This document shows, piece by piece, positions 11,236-20,704 of a DNA stretch of 42,766 nucleotides (position 1 is the stretch's first letter; each line of letters opens with the position of its first letter). Source of the DNA: Parasitella parasitica (lineage: Eukaryota > Mucoromycota > Mucoromycetes > Mucorales > Mucoraceae); assembly GCA_025201805.1 (NCBI GenBank), contig MU619242.1, positions 135,757 through 178,522 on the forward strand. Direction: 5' to 3'. Below the pieces are notes generated by a model. That model was not told the DNA's origin, ran no database searches, and saw nothing but the letters and a program-made list of their open reading frames with translations. The position numbers and the translations under genes were made by a program.

Positions 11236-13221
11236 ATGTTGTCCTTATCTTGTAACAACGACAACGATAATATGGATACAGAACAGACAAACAAAATCAA
11301 TGCGCTGCCGGTAAAGGACTTTCTCTCTCGACATGTGCCAGACCAAGTTACGAATTCAAGACGTCTATGCTACAGACATCGACCAGATCTTATCAAGCAG
11401 AGACAGCCTGATGGTTTGGATACCGAAAACACACAAAGAGTAAGAAGGCGTTTATGAGGCTTGCACAGATACACACGACGGACTAACAGGTGTGGTTTTT
11501 AGCAACTGGAAGAGCTGCCTACAGAGGATAAAGCAGCCATCACGCATATATGGTCGCTATTTTCAGCAGCCCCCGCAGACCAGCGCAACCTAATACTACG
11601 GGGTCTTTTATCGACATGTTGTATGCCCCAGCTGTCATTTATCCACGATGCGATAAAACCTCTACTGCGAATCGACTTTTTATCTATTTTACCCCGTGAG
11701 ATTTCGTTGCAAATCTTCTTTTACCTGGATGCCAAGTCGCTGTGCCATGCAGCGCAGGTTTCGCACCACTGGAAGACATTAGCGGACGATGATGCGCTTT
11801 GGCATAGAATGTGCGAGCAACACATAGATAAAAAGTGTACGAAATGTGGATGGGGCCTTCCCTTGCTAAATAAGCGACGCACAGCTACATCTGTAAAACG
11901 GCCATTGATTGAGCCTAGCGATGCGCCATTAAGAACAGCCTGTGGGCCTTCGGGTGTTTCTCGAAACGCAGCACTGGAGACAGAGGAGCAGACAGAGCAT
12001 TCGAACAAAAGAACCAAAATTGACAAGGAGACAACCACATCATTCAGCAACATCTTTAGCGGCGCCAATGCTGCTGTTGGCACTGGAGGCTGTCCACCAG
12101 CGCCCTCCCGACGTCCATGGAAGGATGTCTATTCAGAGCGATTGATGGTAGAGCGAAACTGGAGAAACAACAAGTACAAGCTGCGAGTCTTGAGCGGACA
12201 TACAGACGGCGTAATGTGTGTCCAGTTCTGCGATGGCAGCAATATCTTGATGACAGGTTCGTATGATAAAACCGTCCGTATTTGGTGTCTGGAAACTGGG
12301 CAGTTGATCCGCACACTGACTGGCCATACTCGCTGCGTGCGTGCTCTGCAGTTTGACGAAGCCAAGCTGGTTACTGGGTCTATGGACCACACGCTGAAAA
12401 TCTGGAATTGGCAGACTGGCAAATGCATCCGCACACTAGAGGGCCACACAGGAGGTGTATTAAGCTTGAACTTTAATTCTAGATTAATGGCTACTGGCTC
12501 CACTGACCATACTATTCGCGTTTGGAACTTTTCGGCCGGTGAATGCTGCACGTTGACAGGCCACACAGAGTGGGTGAATTCTGTCCGGTTTTGTCAGGAA
12601 GGTACAATCCTGGTGTCTGCAAGCGATGACTCTACCATCAGATTGTGGGATGTGCAAACACGTTCGTGTCTACAAGTGCTAAAGGGGCATGTAGGTCAAG
12701 TGCAAATTGCAGTGCCTAGCCCTATTGGGTTCACTCATCGTTTCGATACTGAAGAGGACGATGGCTATCTGAAATCGCTGAGCAGAAGCAGCAGCTTGCC
12801 TGAGCTACAGCCTGGCTGTGCTGCAGAGACCGCTCACTCAAATTTAGCAGCGCAAGAAAAGAAAAATGTGGTTAAACAAGACCCGCCGTCGACAGCTGTG
12901 TCTTCGAAAAACCCTATAATTGTATCAGGATCGCTAGATAACACGATCAAACTGTGGGACATGGTCACAGGTAAGTGCATTCGCACGCTGTTTGGCCATG
13001 TGGAGGGCGTCTGGAGCCTGGCATATGACACTCTTCGCATTGTATCTGGGTCTCACGACAAGACAGCGCGAGTTTGGGATCTCGGCAGTGGCAAGTGTAT
13101 GTATGCGCTGGAGGGACATGGGGGGCCTGTGACAGCAGTCGGCCTCAGTGATACCAAGATCATCTCCACATCCGATGATGGAGATGTTCGAATATGGGAT
13201 TATGGTGTGTTACATTCTTGA
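11236..13221 (+). CDS. MET30: F-box/WD40 protein of the Met30/SconB/Scon-2/Pof1 type (SCF substrate receptor)
   Basis: Substrate-recognition subunit of an SCF ubiquitin ligase; orthologs restrain the sulfur-assimilation activator (Met4 in budding yeast, Zip1 in fission yeast; in Neurospora SCON-2 works with CYS-3). Two exons, 11236-11439 and 11503-13221, give 640 residues, the usual size. The N terminus has the family box FLSRHVPDQV and CYRHRPDLIKQRQ. The F-box runs from about 126 to 170 (LPREISLQIFFYLD, then WHRMCEQHID) and is followed by the diagnostic KCTKCGWGLPLL. Seven WD repeats run from about 296 to 640 (SGHTDGV, TGHTRCV, EGHTGGV, TGHTEWV, KGHVGQV, FGHVEGV, EGHGGPV). Blade 5 carries a Ser-rich insert of about 70 residues with SRSSSLPEL. 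The KCGWGLPLL box separates it from Cdc4/Fbw7. The next gene downstream is a bZIP factor of the target family. Confidence 0.93.
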
Positions 13222-13224
13222 AGC

Positions 13225-13230
13225 AATAAA
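13225..13230 (+). terminator. AATAAA poly(A) signal of the MET30-like gene
   Basis: Hexamer four bases after the TGA stop codon (13219-13221). Confidence 0.4.
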
Positions 13231-13542
13231 TATAAGGTGTCATAATTTATACTTGATTTGTTCTTCCATGTATGTATTTGTAGTGTAAAACTGCAGTTAA
13301 AATACCGGTGAATAGACACACAGGCCCCCACAACTATTGCGTGATTTCAAGCGTCTTCAACCATGAATTGCGACATTTCCATATCTGTGTAATAAACCAA
13401 TGAAGACCTAAATAATGCATTTTGAAATGCAGACATGACAACCATTATAGCCGTCTATGGGAGAGAGACATAAACGGTAGGAGGATCCCACCGAGCAAAG
13501 TGAGCACGGCTTTGATGTACACTTTTATCTTTGGCTGAATGC

Positions 13543-13558
13543 ACACATGAGCATGTGT
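13543..13558. promoter_or_regulatory. 7-bp inverted repeat in the bZIP upstream region
   Basis: ACACATG, two-base spacer AG, CATGTGT: perfect dyad symmetry, about 365 nt before the bZIP start. Such dyads suit a dimeric regulator, but no binding protein can be named from sequence. Confidence 0.3.
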
Positions 13559-13922
13559 CATAAGCCGAGATCACTGGTGAAATGCTTTATGTCTAGTGCC
13601 TTGGCAAGAGATGATGAGAAGACACTCATTAAAAACTTTAATTTGTTGTAACCTTACTGGTTTAATATTATCAAAAGTGAATTTTGATGTAACAGATTTT
13701 TAGGCTTGATGAGCAAACTGGCATGTTTTTGCTAGGTTTGTTGTGTTTACAAAAAAAAAACTGGGATGAAAAACGTTTCCAATGCTTTTGTGCAACATGT
13801 GCTTATCACTAAAGATTCTTGCGTGCTCTTGCGTATCTCTTTTCCCTTCTTTCATCTATTTGATTTTTTTTAACCTTTCATAAAAAAAGTACAGGGATCA
13901 AAAACAACTATCGATTAACTAC

Positions 13923-15143
13923 ATGAATAGCGGTTGTAAGTGTTGATTGGATATCCTTTGAAAGTCTGCTAATAAATGCATCCAATGTGCACTTTAGCTT
14001 CTTCTGCAAATTCATGGTTGCCAACCCATAACAATATTGTCGATTCGTTAAATCAAGTTATGGATTCTGTATCCGTCCTTTCAGATGTGGAACTCCAGAA
14101 GGAACTTACTTTGTTTGCAAACGCTCAGTTTACTTACGACATTGCACCTGGCGTCGCCATCAGCGATGATAGCACTACAGGTGCTAATGCTAAAGCAAAG
14201 AAGCCTGACATGCACTCGCTTTTGAACGTAAAGCTGGCCTCGTTAGCAGAAAACAACTACCACACTTCCATGTCACCTGGTATGATGATGTTAATATACT
14301 TACTTGCACACAAGCTTATAATGTAAAATAGATGCTATTGCTCGTTTCTATGACGAGTCGCCTGATTGCTCGCCACCAAACGGCTACCATTCACCTAATC
14401 CTTCACCTCCCAATGGCTTTTATTCTCCAAACCCAACTCCTCCGAACGGCGTCCACCTCACCAATTCAGCTAATGTAGGAGTCCAAGGCATCGTCAATCC
14501 TCCCATCACATTCTACGGTGAAGATGCCATCATGGGCTATGACGATGAACAATTTATGGAGACTATGAGATTGTTAACAAACACCAGTTACAATGAGCCC
14601 CAATTAGAGGCACCCAAACTAGGAACGGCAGTACCAGCAACTGCTGCATCAGCACTAGCAGCAAAAAAGCGCAATAGCGTTTCTGCCGCCAACGTCAAAA
14701 AGTCGTCTCCTCTAGTAGCCACTGTTGAAAGCGAAGATGAAGAAGAAGACGTTGACGAGCCTTTTTGTCCAAGCAAAAAATCCCCTCAAAATCTGCCGCC
14801 TTTGACTAAAGAAGATAAACGACGTCGCAATACTGCTGCCAGTGCTCGCTTCCGTGTCAAGAAAAAGATGCGTGAACAGGCTCTTCAACAAACAGCCAAC
14901 GAAATGACTGAAAAAGCCAAAGCATTTGAGAATCGTGTTCATGAACTTGAACGTGAGGTCAAATGGCTAAAAGCGCTTATTGTTGAAAGGAAGGATGGGA
15001 ACCTCGAGCAAATGTTGATGCAGCAATATGGGTCTAAAGCCTCGGCTTCTGCTTCTGCTTCTGCTACTTCTTCAAGTAGTCCTTATCATCATTCGATGAA
15101 CCACGTTGGTTATAACAATATAAACCACCATCTTCACAGATAA
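13923..15143 (+). CDS. bZIP transcription factor of the CYS-3/MetR/Zip1 type
   Basis: Probable sulfur-assimilation activator. My model has three exons, 13923-13935, 13998-14279 and 14332-15143 (368 residues). Exon 1 encodes only M-N-S-G plus one base; the intron has a perfect GTAAGT donor, a CTAAT branch at 13969-13973 and a TTTAG acceptor, and it joins in frame. A rival start, the ATG at 13976, lies inside that intron and would give 371 residues. The middle carries repeated SPPNG/SPNP units (PEST-like) and an acidic ESEDEEEDVDE stretch. The basic region KRRRNTAASARFRVKKK (about 261-277, N-x-x-A-A-x-x-R type core) and the following zipper with ELEREVKWLKALI closely match CYS-3 and fission yeast Zip1. 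A Ser/Ala repeat (ASASASAS) and a His/Asn-rich tail follow. Members of this family are substrates or partners of the SCF receptor encoded next door. Confidence 0.87.
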
Positions 15144-17087
15144 ATACAAAAAATATACGTTATCGCTTCATTTATATATATTTTATATATATACTGTACA
15201 TATATTATTTTTGCTCACTATATATACGAATTGATTGTTTTTATACTCTGAATGTTTATATAGCTAGTCCTTTCTCTATAAATGAAATAGTATTGATCAG
15301 TGAGAGATATCCACTGCTACGCTGTTGGAGAGCTATAAGATTTCGAGTATTTATACTTACGAGCATGTGTGAGTTTCCATAAGAACAACAAGGACGACGA
15401 TCCATTTCTTTTGCTTTGCTGTTCATGATTGCAGAAATCACGAGGTTTTATGATGTTGAAACATTAGGTTTGCATGCATTATGTTGTTTACAGAATCCCA
15501 GGATTTTCAAAGATTGCATCGTTTATATAATCGTATTTTTCAAGCTACAACAAATGTTGCGTATCTATCTGGGTGTTTTGCTAGATTAGCTACATGTTCA
15601 AGCTTTTATAAATTTGCAAGAGCTATTTTAGTGTAGCGTTTGTGAGTGGATATGTCCAAAAACTGCAATATGTCTGTCCATTGGCTCCTTCTATACAATA
15701 GCAAGTGTTGATCCTACCGATATTCCTCTAGTATCCCGATTATTTGTCTTGTTGATTTCATGCATTACACCACATAAATCCAGACACTGAAGAGGTTCTT
15801 GTATTCAATGTTAGCAACCAATAAAATGCACTTCAAATTGCGTGACCCAGGGCAAATGTTTGTTTGCGCTTGTCCGTCAGCACGTGCCGTTTATGGTTAC
15901 CTAGCCTTTGTAAATCAGCCTCAATTTTGGCTAATTCACATTGCATTTACATTGTATAAAATGCTTCTATATAATAATTACATGGATGAAGCCAATGTAC
16001 GTCTTTGAAAGCTAAATATCAAAACCAGAGGTAAATGGCAGCTTTATTCCATTTTATTTTTCAAATTTAAATGTGTATCACCACCACAATGATTACAAAC
16101 ATCAAAAATCATCATCTTGATCTAAAAAAAAATAAGGCTCTCCTAGCAGATCGAAGAAATTATATAATATAACTACATATATGAATTGTAGTCGGAGATA
16201 CAGCCTTTGCATGTACCCTTGAAGCCTGAATCCATTGTATCACCTTATTTGTTTTGTTGGCAGGCAGATTGACAATAAAAATTCCGTTTCCGGTGATTGC
16301 CGATTACATTGATCTGAACATGGATAATGAACTGCAAGCAAAACAAAAACCTTTTAACTCATGAAAGGGTCGTAATAAGCGATAGAAACTTGGATAATTG
16401 CCTTTGGCAAGCTCAAATCGACCTTTGCGATTTGAAATAGATCGTTGCATCTAAATCGCATTGACTTTATCACACCACAACGTTTCCTGCTACTGTGAAT
16501 AGTTGAGCAAATAGCTCTCAATCACCTCTAAGTCAATCAATATTTTTGGATATTGTTCTTTTGAAATGATCTAAAAGCTACAAACTACCGATACAACTGC
16601 ATCTAACAGTCGAATTTTCAGTGCTCATTAATCAAGAAATGCTGCAGTCTTATTTGTTCTCATCAAAATTAAGTCTTATGGATACAATAACGTGTGGGAT
16701 AAACTTTTAATGGCAGAAAAACTAAAATCTATCATAAAGTGTTAAAGAGCAGATTGTCTCAATCACAACGCATTACTTTCCAATAATAGATCATGTTGGC
16801 GAGAGATTACTATTTACTTGAATTGAAATACCAAAGTATCTACATACAATTTTGGTAGTATATTTATTATCGGATCAAAGTTGATGGAACTTTGCTTGTC
16901 CCATACAAATTTTGAGAAACCGTGGTTGTTGTGGACTCTCTGACTAACAAGGAGACCTTTTGAGTAGTGTTTACCATTGGTTTCAAGGTTTCAAACAGTC
17001 ACCATTGTGCAACAGTGCGCACATGAGTTTTAACCATCTCTGCTTCTCACTGGTATTGTACATTTTGTTTTGCTGCAGATACAAATC
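15144..17087. other. Intergenic region, AT-rich, no gene recognised
   Basis: About 1.9 kb. It starts with a TATATA-rich stretch (15171-15230). Open frames stay under 70 codons. A CACGTG occurs at 15881-15886 with no gene close downstream. Confidence 0.7.
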
Positions 17088-19019
17088 ATGTCTAGTCGAC
17101 CAGATGAACACTCTTCGCTGCCGTCTTCTTCTTTACAGAGAAGTCAGAGTAACGACAACACAGTAGAACCAAGGTTTTTTGGACATCCTTCTATTTACGA
17201 AAATGCAGCATCACAAAAGAAAAGCACCGTGAACCCACCACCAACAGAAAATCCGTATTGGGCAAACCCACCTCCACCATATTCACCTCCACCAAACGAA
17301 CCGGAATCTTCTGGCTCTTCTACAGCAATCGATCCAAGCGCACCACCATTGGAATCGCCATTTACACCTCATATGCAGCATTCTATACCTCAAACCCAGA
17401 CATCTACATCCCAATCTCCTGCTGTTAATAATTACCCACCATTAAGCTATCAAAATCAGCAGCAGCAAAATCAAAGCTATCCTCCTCAGGGCTACACTCA
17501 ATATGGCGCTGTTAATCAGCGGCAGCACCCCTTTGTAAATCCAAATATCACTACATCAGATGCAAACCCTCCAATGGTAAGCGAATGGCCTTGGATTGCG
17601 CCGCCAAGCGGTAGAGGTAAGAAAAAACTCAGCCTTGGCGTAACATTCAGAGGAGGGAGGGGAAGAGAGACTCTAACCTTAGTGTAATTTGCAGGATACC
17701 CATTGCCGCCGCCGCAACAACAGCAGTTACCACAGCAACCTTTCTACAGCTCAGTCAGAAAGCAGAAAAGTTGCTTTGAAACATGCTTCAAATATGTGTT
17801 CTATTTCTTTTGTATTTGTCTTGTTATTCGCTTGATCGGGTTACTGTCAGGCGGGGTAAGTTATGCCGATTCATGCTCGCACGGATTCATTTGGAGGTCT
17901 TTGCCTGAACAATTTGAATTCAGCAACAATGGATTAAGAATTCGGGTTGTTGGCGGCAATCTTTCTGGGGGACATATTACACTAAAAAAGATGAGTATTG
18001 CTGACAACAAGGATTCTGCGTCGACAGGTCTTGTAAAATCTACAGCGCTTGTGTCTCCTGCTAGTTTGGCAGATAATCCAGATCTAAACTACAGCTTAAC
18101 CCATATTGATAATGGAAGTACCACGCTTGATATTTATATCCCTCATGATCTATCTTCTCGAGCCTGTGTCAGCTTCAATGCCGTCATTTATCTTCCTGAT
18201 ACACTTAAATTTATCTCGTTGGACGTTCAGAATACTCATATTGACAGTAATGAGCAAGCTGTGAATATCGAAACTTTATCCTTGTGGACTACAAATTCAG
18301 CCATTGAACTTGGTCCTAAATGGGTGGGCAAAGTGATGGATCTCAAGACTACAAATGCACATATCGAGATCAATCAATCCATCGAAAATGCTGAGGCCGT
18401 CATTGTGGCTACTTCAAATGGTGGTATTCGATTTAGACAGCCTATTACAGCAATCGCTGATGTGATTGCTGCTCAAACTACTAACTCAGGCATTGACATT
18501 GACGCTTTTCTCGAAGCTCCCGCGGTTCAGTTAATGACTACAAATGGACATGTCAATGTTGAGAACATCCGTGCTGACCGCGCAGAGTTTAAAACAACGA
18601 ATGGCCGTATTGATCTTAGTCATGCAAATATTTCTCAAGTGGTCAATGCTCAAACAACTAATGGAGCCGTAGCTTTACATGTAGATGCAGGGAGTCACGC
18701 TGAAGTGATTGCTCGAACTACAAACAGCCAAGTCTCTCTAAGGATGGTTAGTAGTTTCTAATATATAGATGGTGCATATGTTTAACACACGATATACTAG
18801 CCTGTTGATCACGAAGGCCGCATTGAGATAGAATCGAGTAGAACAAGCAAGATCGAATTTGTCGATCCCCTTGGCTGGTCTCAACTGGTTTACAATAAGG
18901 GATATCTCTCTGGTGCTCGCTATAATCCAGCATCTGATAAAAAACCAGATACTGGCCACCTCCAAATCAAAACTTCAAACGCTAACGTTCATGTGCACTA
19001 TGCGGATTCTGATAATTAG
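17088..19019 (+). CDS. Single-pass membrane protein with proline-rich tail and TTN-repeat (DUF4097-like) beta-helix
   Basis: No experimentally known homolog recognised. Exons 17088-17616, 17695-18746 and 18801-19019 give 599 residues. Residues 1-200 are rich in Pro/Gln/Ser and include PPPPY (61-65, a WW-domain ligand), PSAP (83-86, an ESCRT-I late-domain type motif) and YPPQGY. A cysteine-rich stretch (CFETC, then CIC) and one membrane span lie at about 203-228. The distal part repeats a T-(T/S)-N unit followed by a short beta strand roughly every 20-30 residues, from about 375 to 587: TTNSAIEL, TTNAHIEI, TSNGGIRF, TTNSGIDI, TTNGHVNV, TTNGRIDL, TTNGAVAL, TTNSQVSL, TSNANVHV. This looks like stacked beta-helix rungs of the DUF4097 adhesin-like fold. 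No N-terminal signal peptide is seen, so the tail is probably cytosolic and the helix extracellular or lumenal. Confidence 0.88.
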
Positions 19020-20194
19020 GTGCTATTTTATTTTATTTTATTTTTTATTCTTAATAAACCTGATGAGACCTATCTTGATTGCCAATGGTACAAGTTCGTG
19101 TCGATTGGAAGGTGCGGATCCTTGAAAACTTTAATAAACAATGAAATTCTAGATTGGCTATCTGATCGACTTTTTGTAACGCCCGAGTTTTATAAAATGA
19201 TACACAAATGGCGCAGGTCTGCTCTGAATCAAATTAGGTTGCATAAATATTTGTATCCGGGTTTGTGCATGTACTATGATTTGGAGATATTGATCTGGCC
19301 CATCGACCTTGAAATTGCAGAACAAATTTCTACATTTATTCACAGGCCATTACATTCTACTATTTTTAGCGCCAAAATGGGTTCGTGAGAAAGATAAACA
19401 GAATGAAATGATGCACACATACAGTAATTATTAACAATAAACGATTGTTTGTGAAATAAAGATTTCTAGATATAAGTAATAACAAACTTTGATTGGCGAA
19501 TCGAAGCACCTCTAAACACAATGAAAACAAATAATCCCTAAATGTGTTTGTATATACAGGAAGATCCCCCATAAAGCCACTTGTCTTGTGATGGAACCTT
19601 GGCTCATTTGAAAGCTTGCATCACATTAATTCATCAACGAAAAAGAAAAAGAACTAAAAGAATCGGTCTAGTAAATTCCGAGGCTTAATTTCGTTCCAGA
19701 TGTCAGCATCTAGACTATTTCTGTGCCATAAGCCAAGATATGAAACTGTAGAAAACCATCTAATATCTTGATCATCAAGGAAAAAAAAATTTACCAACAG
19801 GAAGAAAGGCATTGTAGCAATAAGCATTGCATAATGTTGTTGGTAAACAACAACAGCAATTTGCCCAATAATTGAACATGAATAACAGGGGGTTATGTGT
19901 TTCTGTACTGTATATAATAACATATTAATTATACTATATAAGAAACATTAAAGGTTCTTTAACCCATCAGCACTGCTGCTTACTGAATTTGTCATGGAAT
20001 CTAATTAAAATCAAACTAATCATTAAAACACAAAGGTACAATTGTAGTAACAGAAAAAGGAGATTATTTATGCTACAAATTAATCTTTGCCTTAAATGGG
20101 GTTTGAAACCCAAAAGTCTAAATCAAACAAATTGATATAAAAAGGAGGCAATCAACTTTGTCTTCTTTTTATCATTTGGACAAATTCAACAATC
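19020..20194. other. Intergenic region, no gene recognised
   Basis: AT-rich. Frames of 60-120 codons on both strands lack any family resemblance or sensible intron structure. It includes the promoter of the next gene. Confidence 0.65.
20136..20143 (+). promoter_or_regulatory. TATA box
   Basis: TATAAAAA, followed by GG, 52 nt before the ATG at 20195. Position and sequence fit a strong core promoter. Confidence 0.55.
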
Positions 20195-20704
20195 ATGTCT
20201 ACTACCGTCTTAAGTCCAAGATTACATCTTTTAGCAAACACTGAAGACGACAACTACTTCAGTTCCAAAACATCTTACTACAAGAGAGGTAATCTGTTGG
20301 TCACCTCATCTTTCCGACAAAAGTACAAGAACGGCTTCCAAAGATCTAGATCATCATCTTATGCATCTCTCGAGGATGAAAAACATGGTCTATTAGAGCA
20401 AACACCGTCAGTTGCTACTCCTCCAGCTACATCTTTGTTCTTTTCAAGAAGAAAAAATCTGGCTCAAAGATCCAATACTGCTCCTACCACAGCAACTACT
20501 GCCGGTTTCGATGCACAAGATGATGGTTACTTTAATCAAGAAGAAAACGACAATGATACTTCTGATGATGCTTATGACAATGAAGACAGCGATGAAAGTA
20601 CATTATTTGCTAAGCAAAACTACTATTCTAGACGAAACTTGTCAAAGCCAACAACATCTTGGAAATCTAGCGTTTTGAAAGCTGTCGGTGTCATAAGCAA
20701 ATAA
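20195..20704 (+). CDS. Uncharacterised 169-residue Ser/Tyr-rich protein with acidic centre
   Basis: No family recognised. One exon with a TATA box in the right place and a clean ATG. No signal peptide or membrane segment. The N-terminal half is basic and Ser/Tyr-rich (FRQKYKNGFQRSRSSSYASL); RSRSSSYAS and RRKNLAQRSNT have the look of basophilic kinase or 14-3-3 sites. The centre is strongly acidic (DDGYFNQEENDN, then DNEDSDEST). The C-terminal part is basic again (YYSRRNLSKP) and ends with a short hydrophobic stretch, VLKAVGVISK. Probably disordered. YYKRGN near the start and YYSRRN near the end look like related short motifs. Likely a lineage-specific regulatory or structural protein; function unknown. 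The coding call rests on composition, promoter and length. Confidence 0.7.
   Translation: MSTTVLSPRLHLLANTEDDNYFSSKTSYYKRGNLLVTSSFRQKYKNGFQRSRSSSYASLEDEKHGLLEQTPSVATPPATSLFFSRRKNLAQRSNTAPTTATTAGFDAQDDGYFNQEENDNDTSDDAYDNEDSDESTLFAKQNYYSRRNLSKPTTSWKSSVLKAVGVISK

Larger units (their letters stand above)
13222..13922. other. Intergenic region between the F-box and bZIP genes
   Basis: No open frame of note. It contains an imperfect hairpin (13451-13477: CCGT/ACGG and TATG/CATA arms around a purine loop of nine bases) and a perfect dyad ACACATG-AG-CATGTGT (13543-13558). It should hold the bZIP promoter and leader. Confidence 0.6.

Noticed and set aside
12056..12566. Minus-strand frames opposite the WD40 repeats
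   Set aside because: Antisense shadows; repeats on the plus strand explain their regularity.
13451..13511. Riboswitch, hammerhead ribozyme or tRNA in the 13.4-13.5 kb hairpin
   Set aside because: No TPP-riboswitch core, no hammerhead CTGATGA/GAAA core, and no tRNA T-loop; only a simple stem-loop can be supported.
13606..13625. C/D-box snoRNA suggested by ATGATGA at about 13610
   Set aside because: No D box (CTGA) at a proper distance downstream and no terminal stem.
13976..13997. ATG at 13976 as the bZIP start
   Set aside because: It lies inside an intron with excellent GTAAGT, CTAAT and TTTAG signals that joins an upstream ATG in frame. Kept only as an alternative.
15881..15886. CACGTG after the bZIP gene as a sulfur-control site
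   Set aside because: Over 1.2 kb from the next start codon; single site; likely chance.
19020..19388. 122-codon frame after the TTN protein
   Set aside because: Starts in an AT-rich run right after the stop of the previous gene, no usable motif, and non-ATG start.
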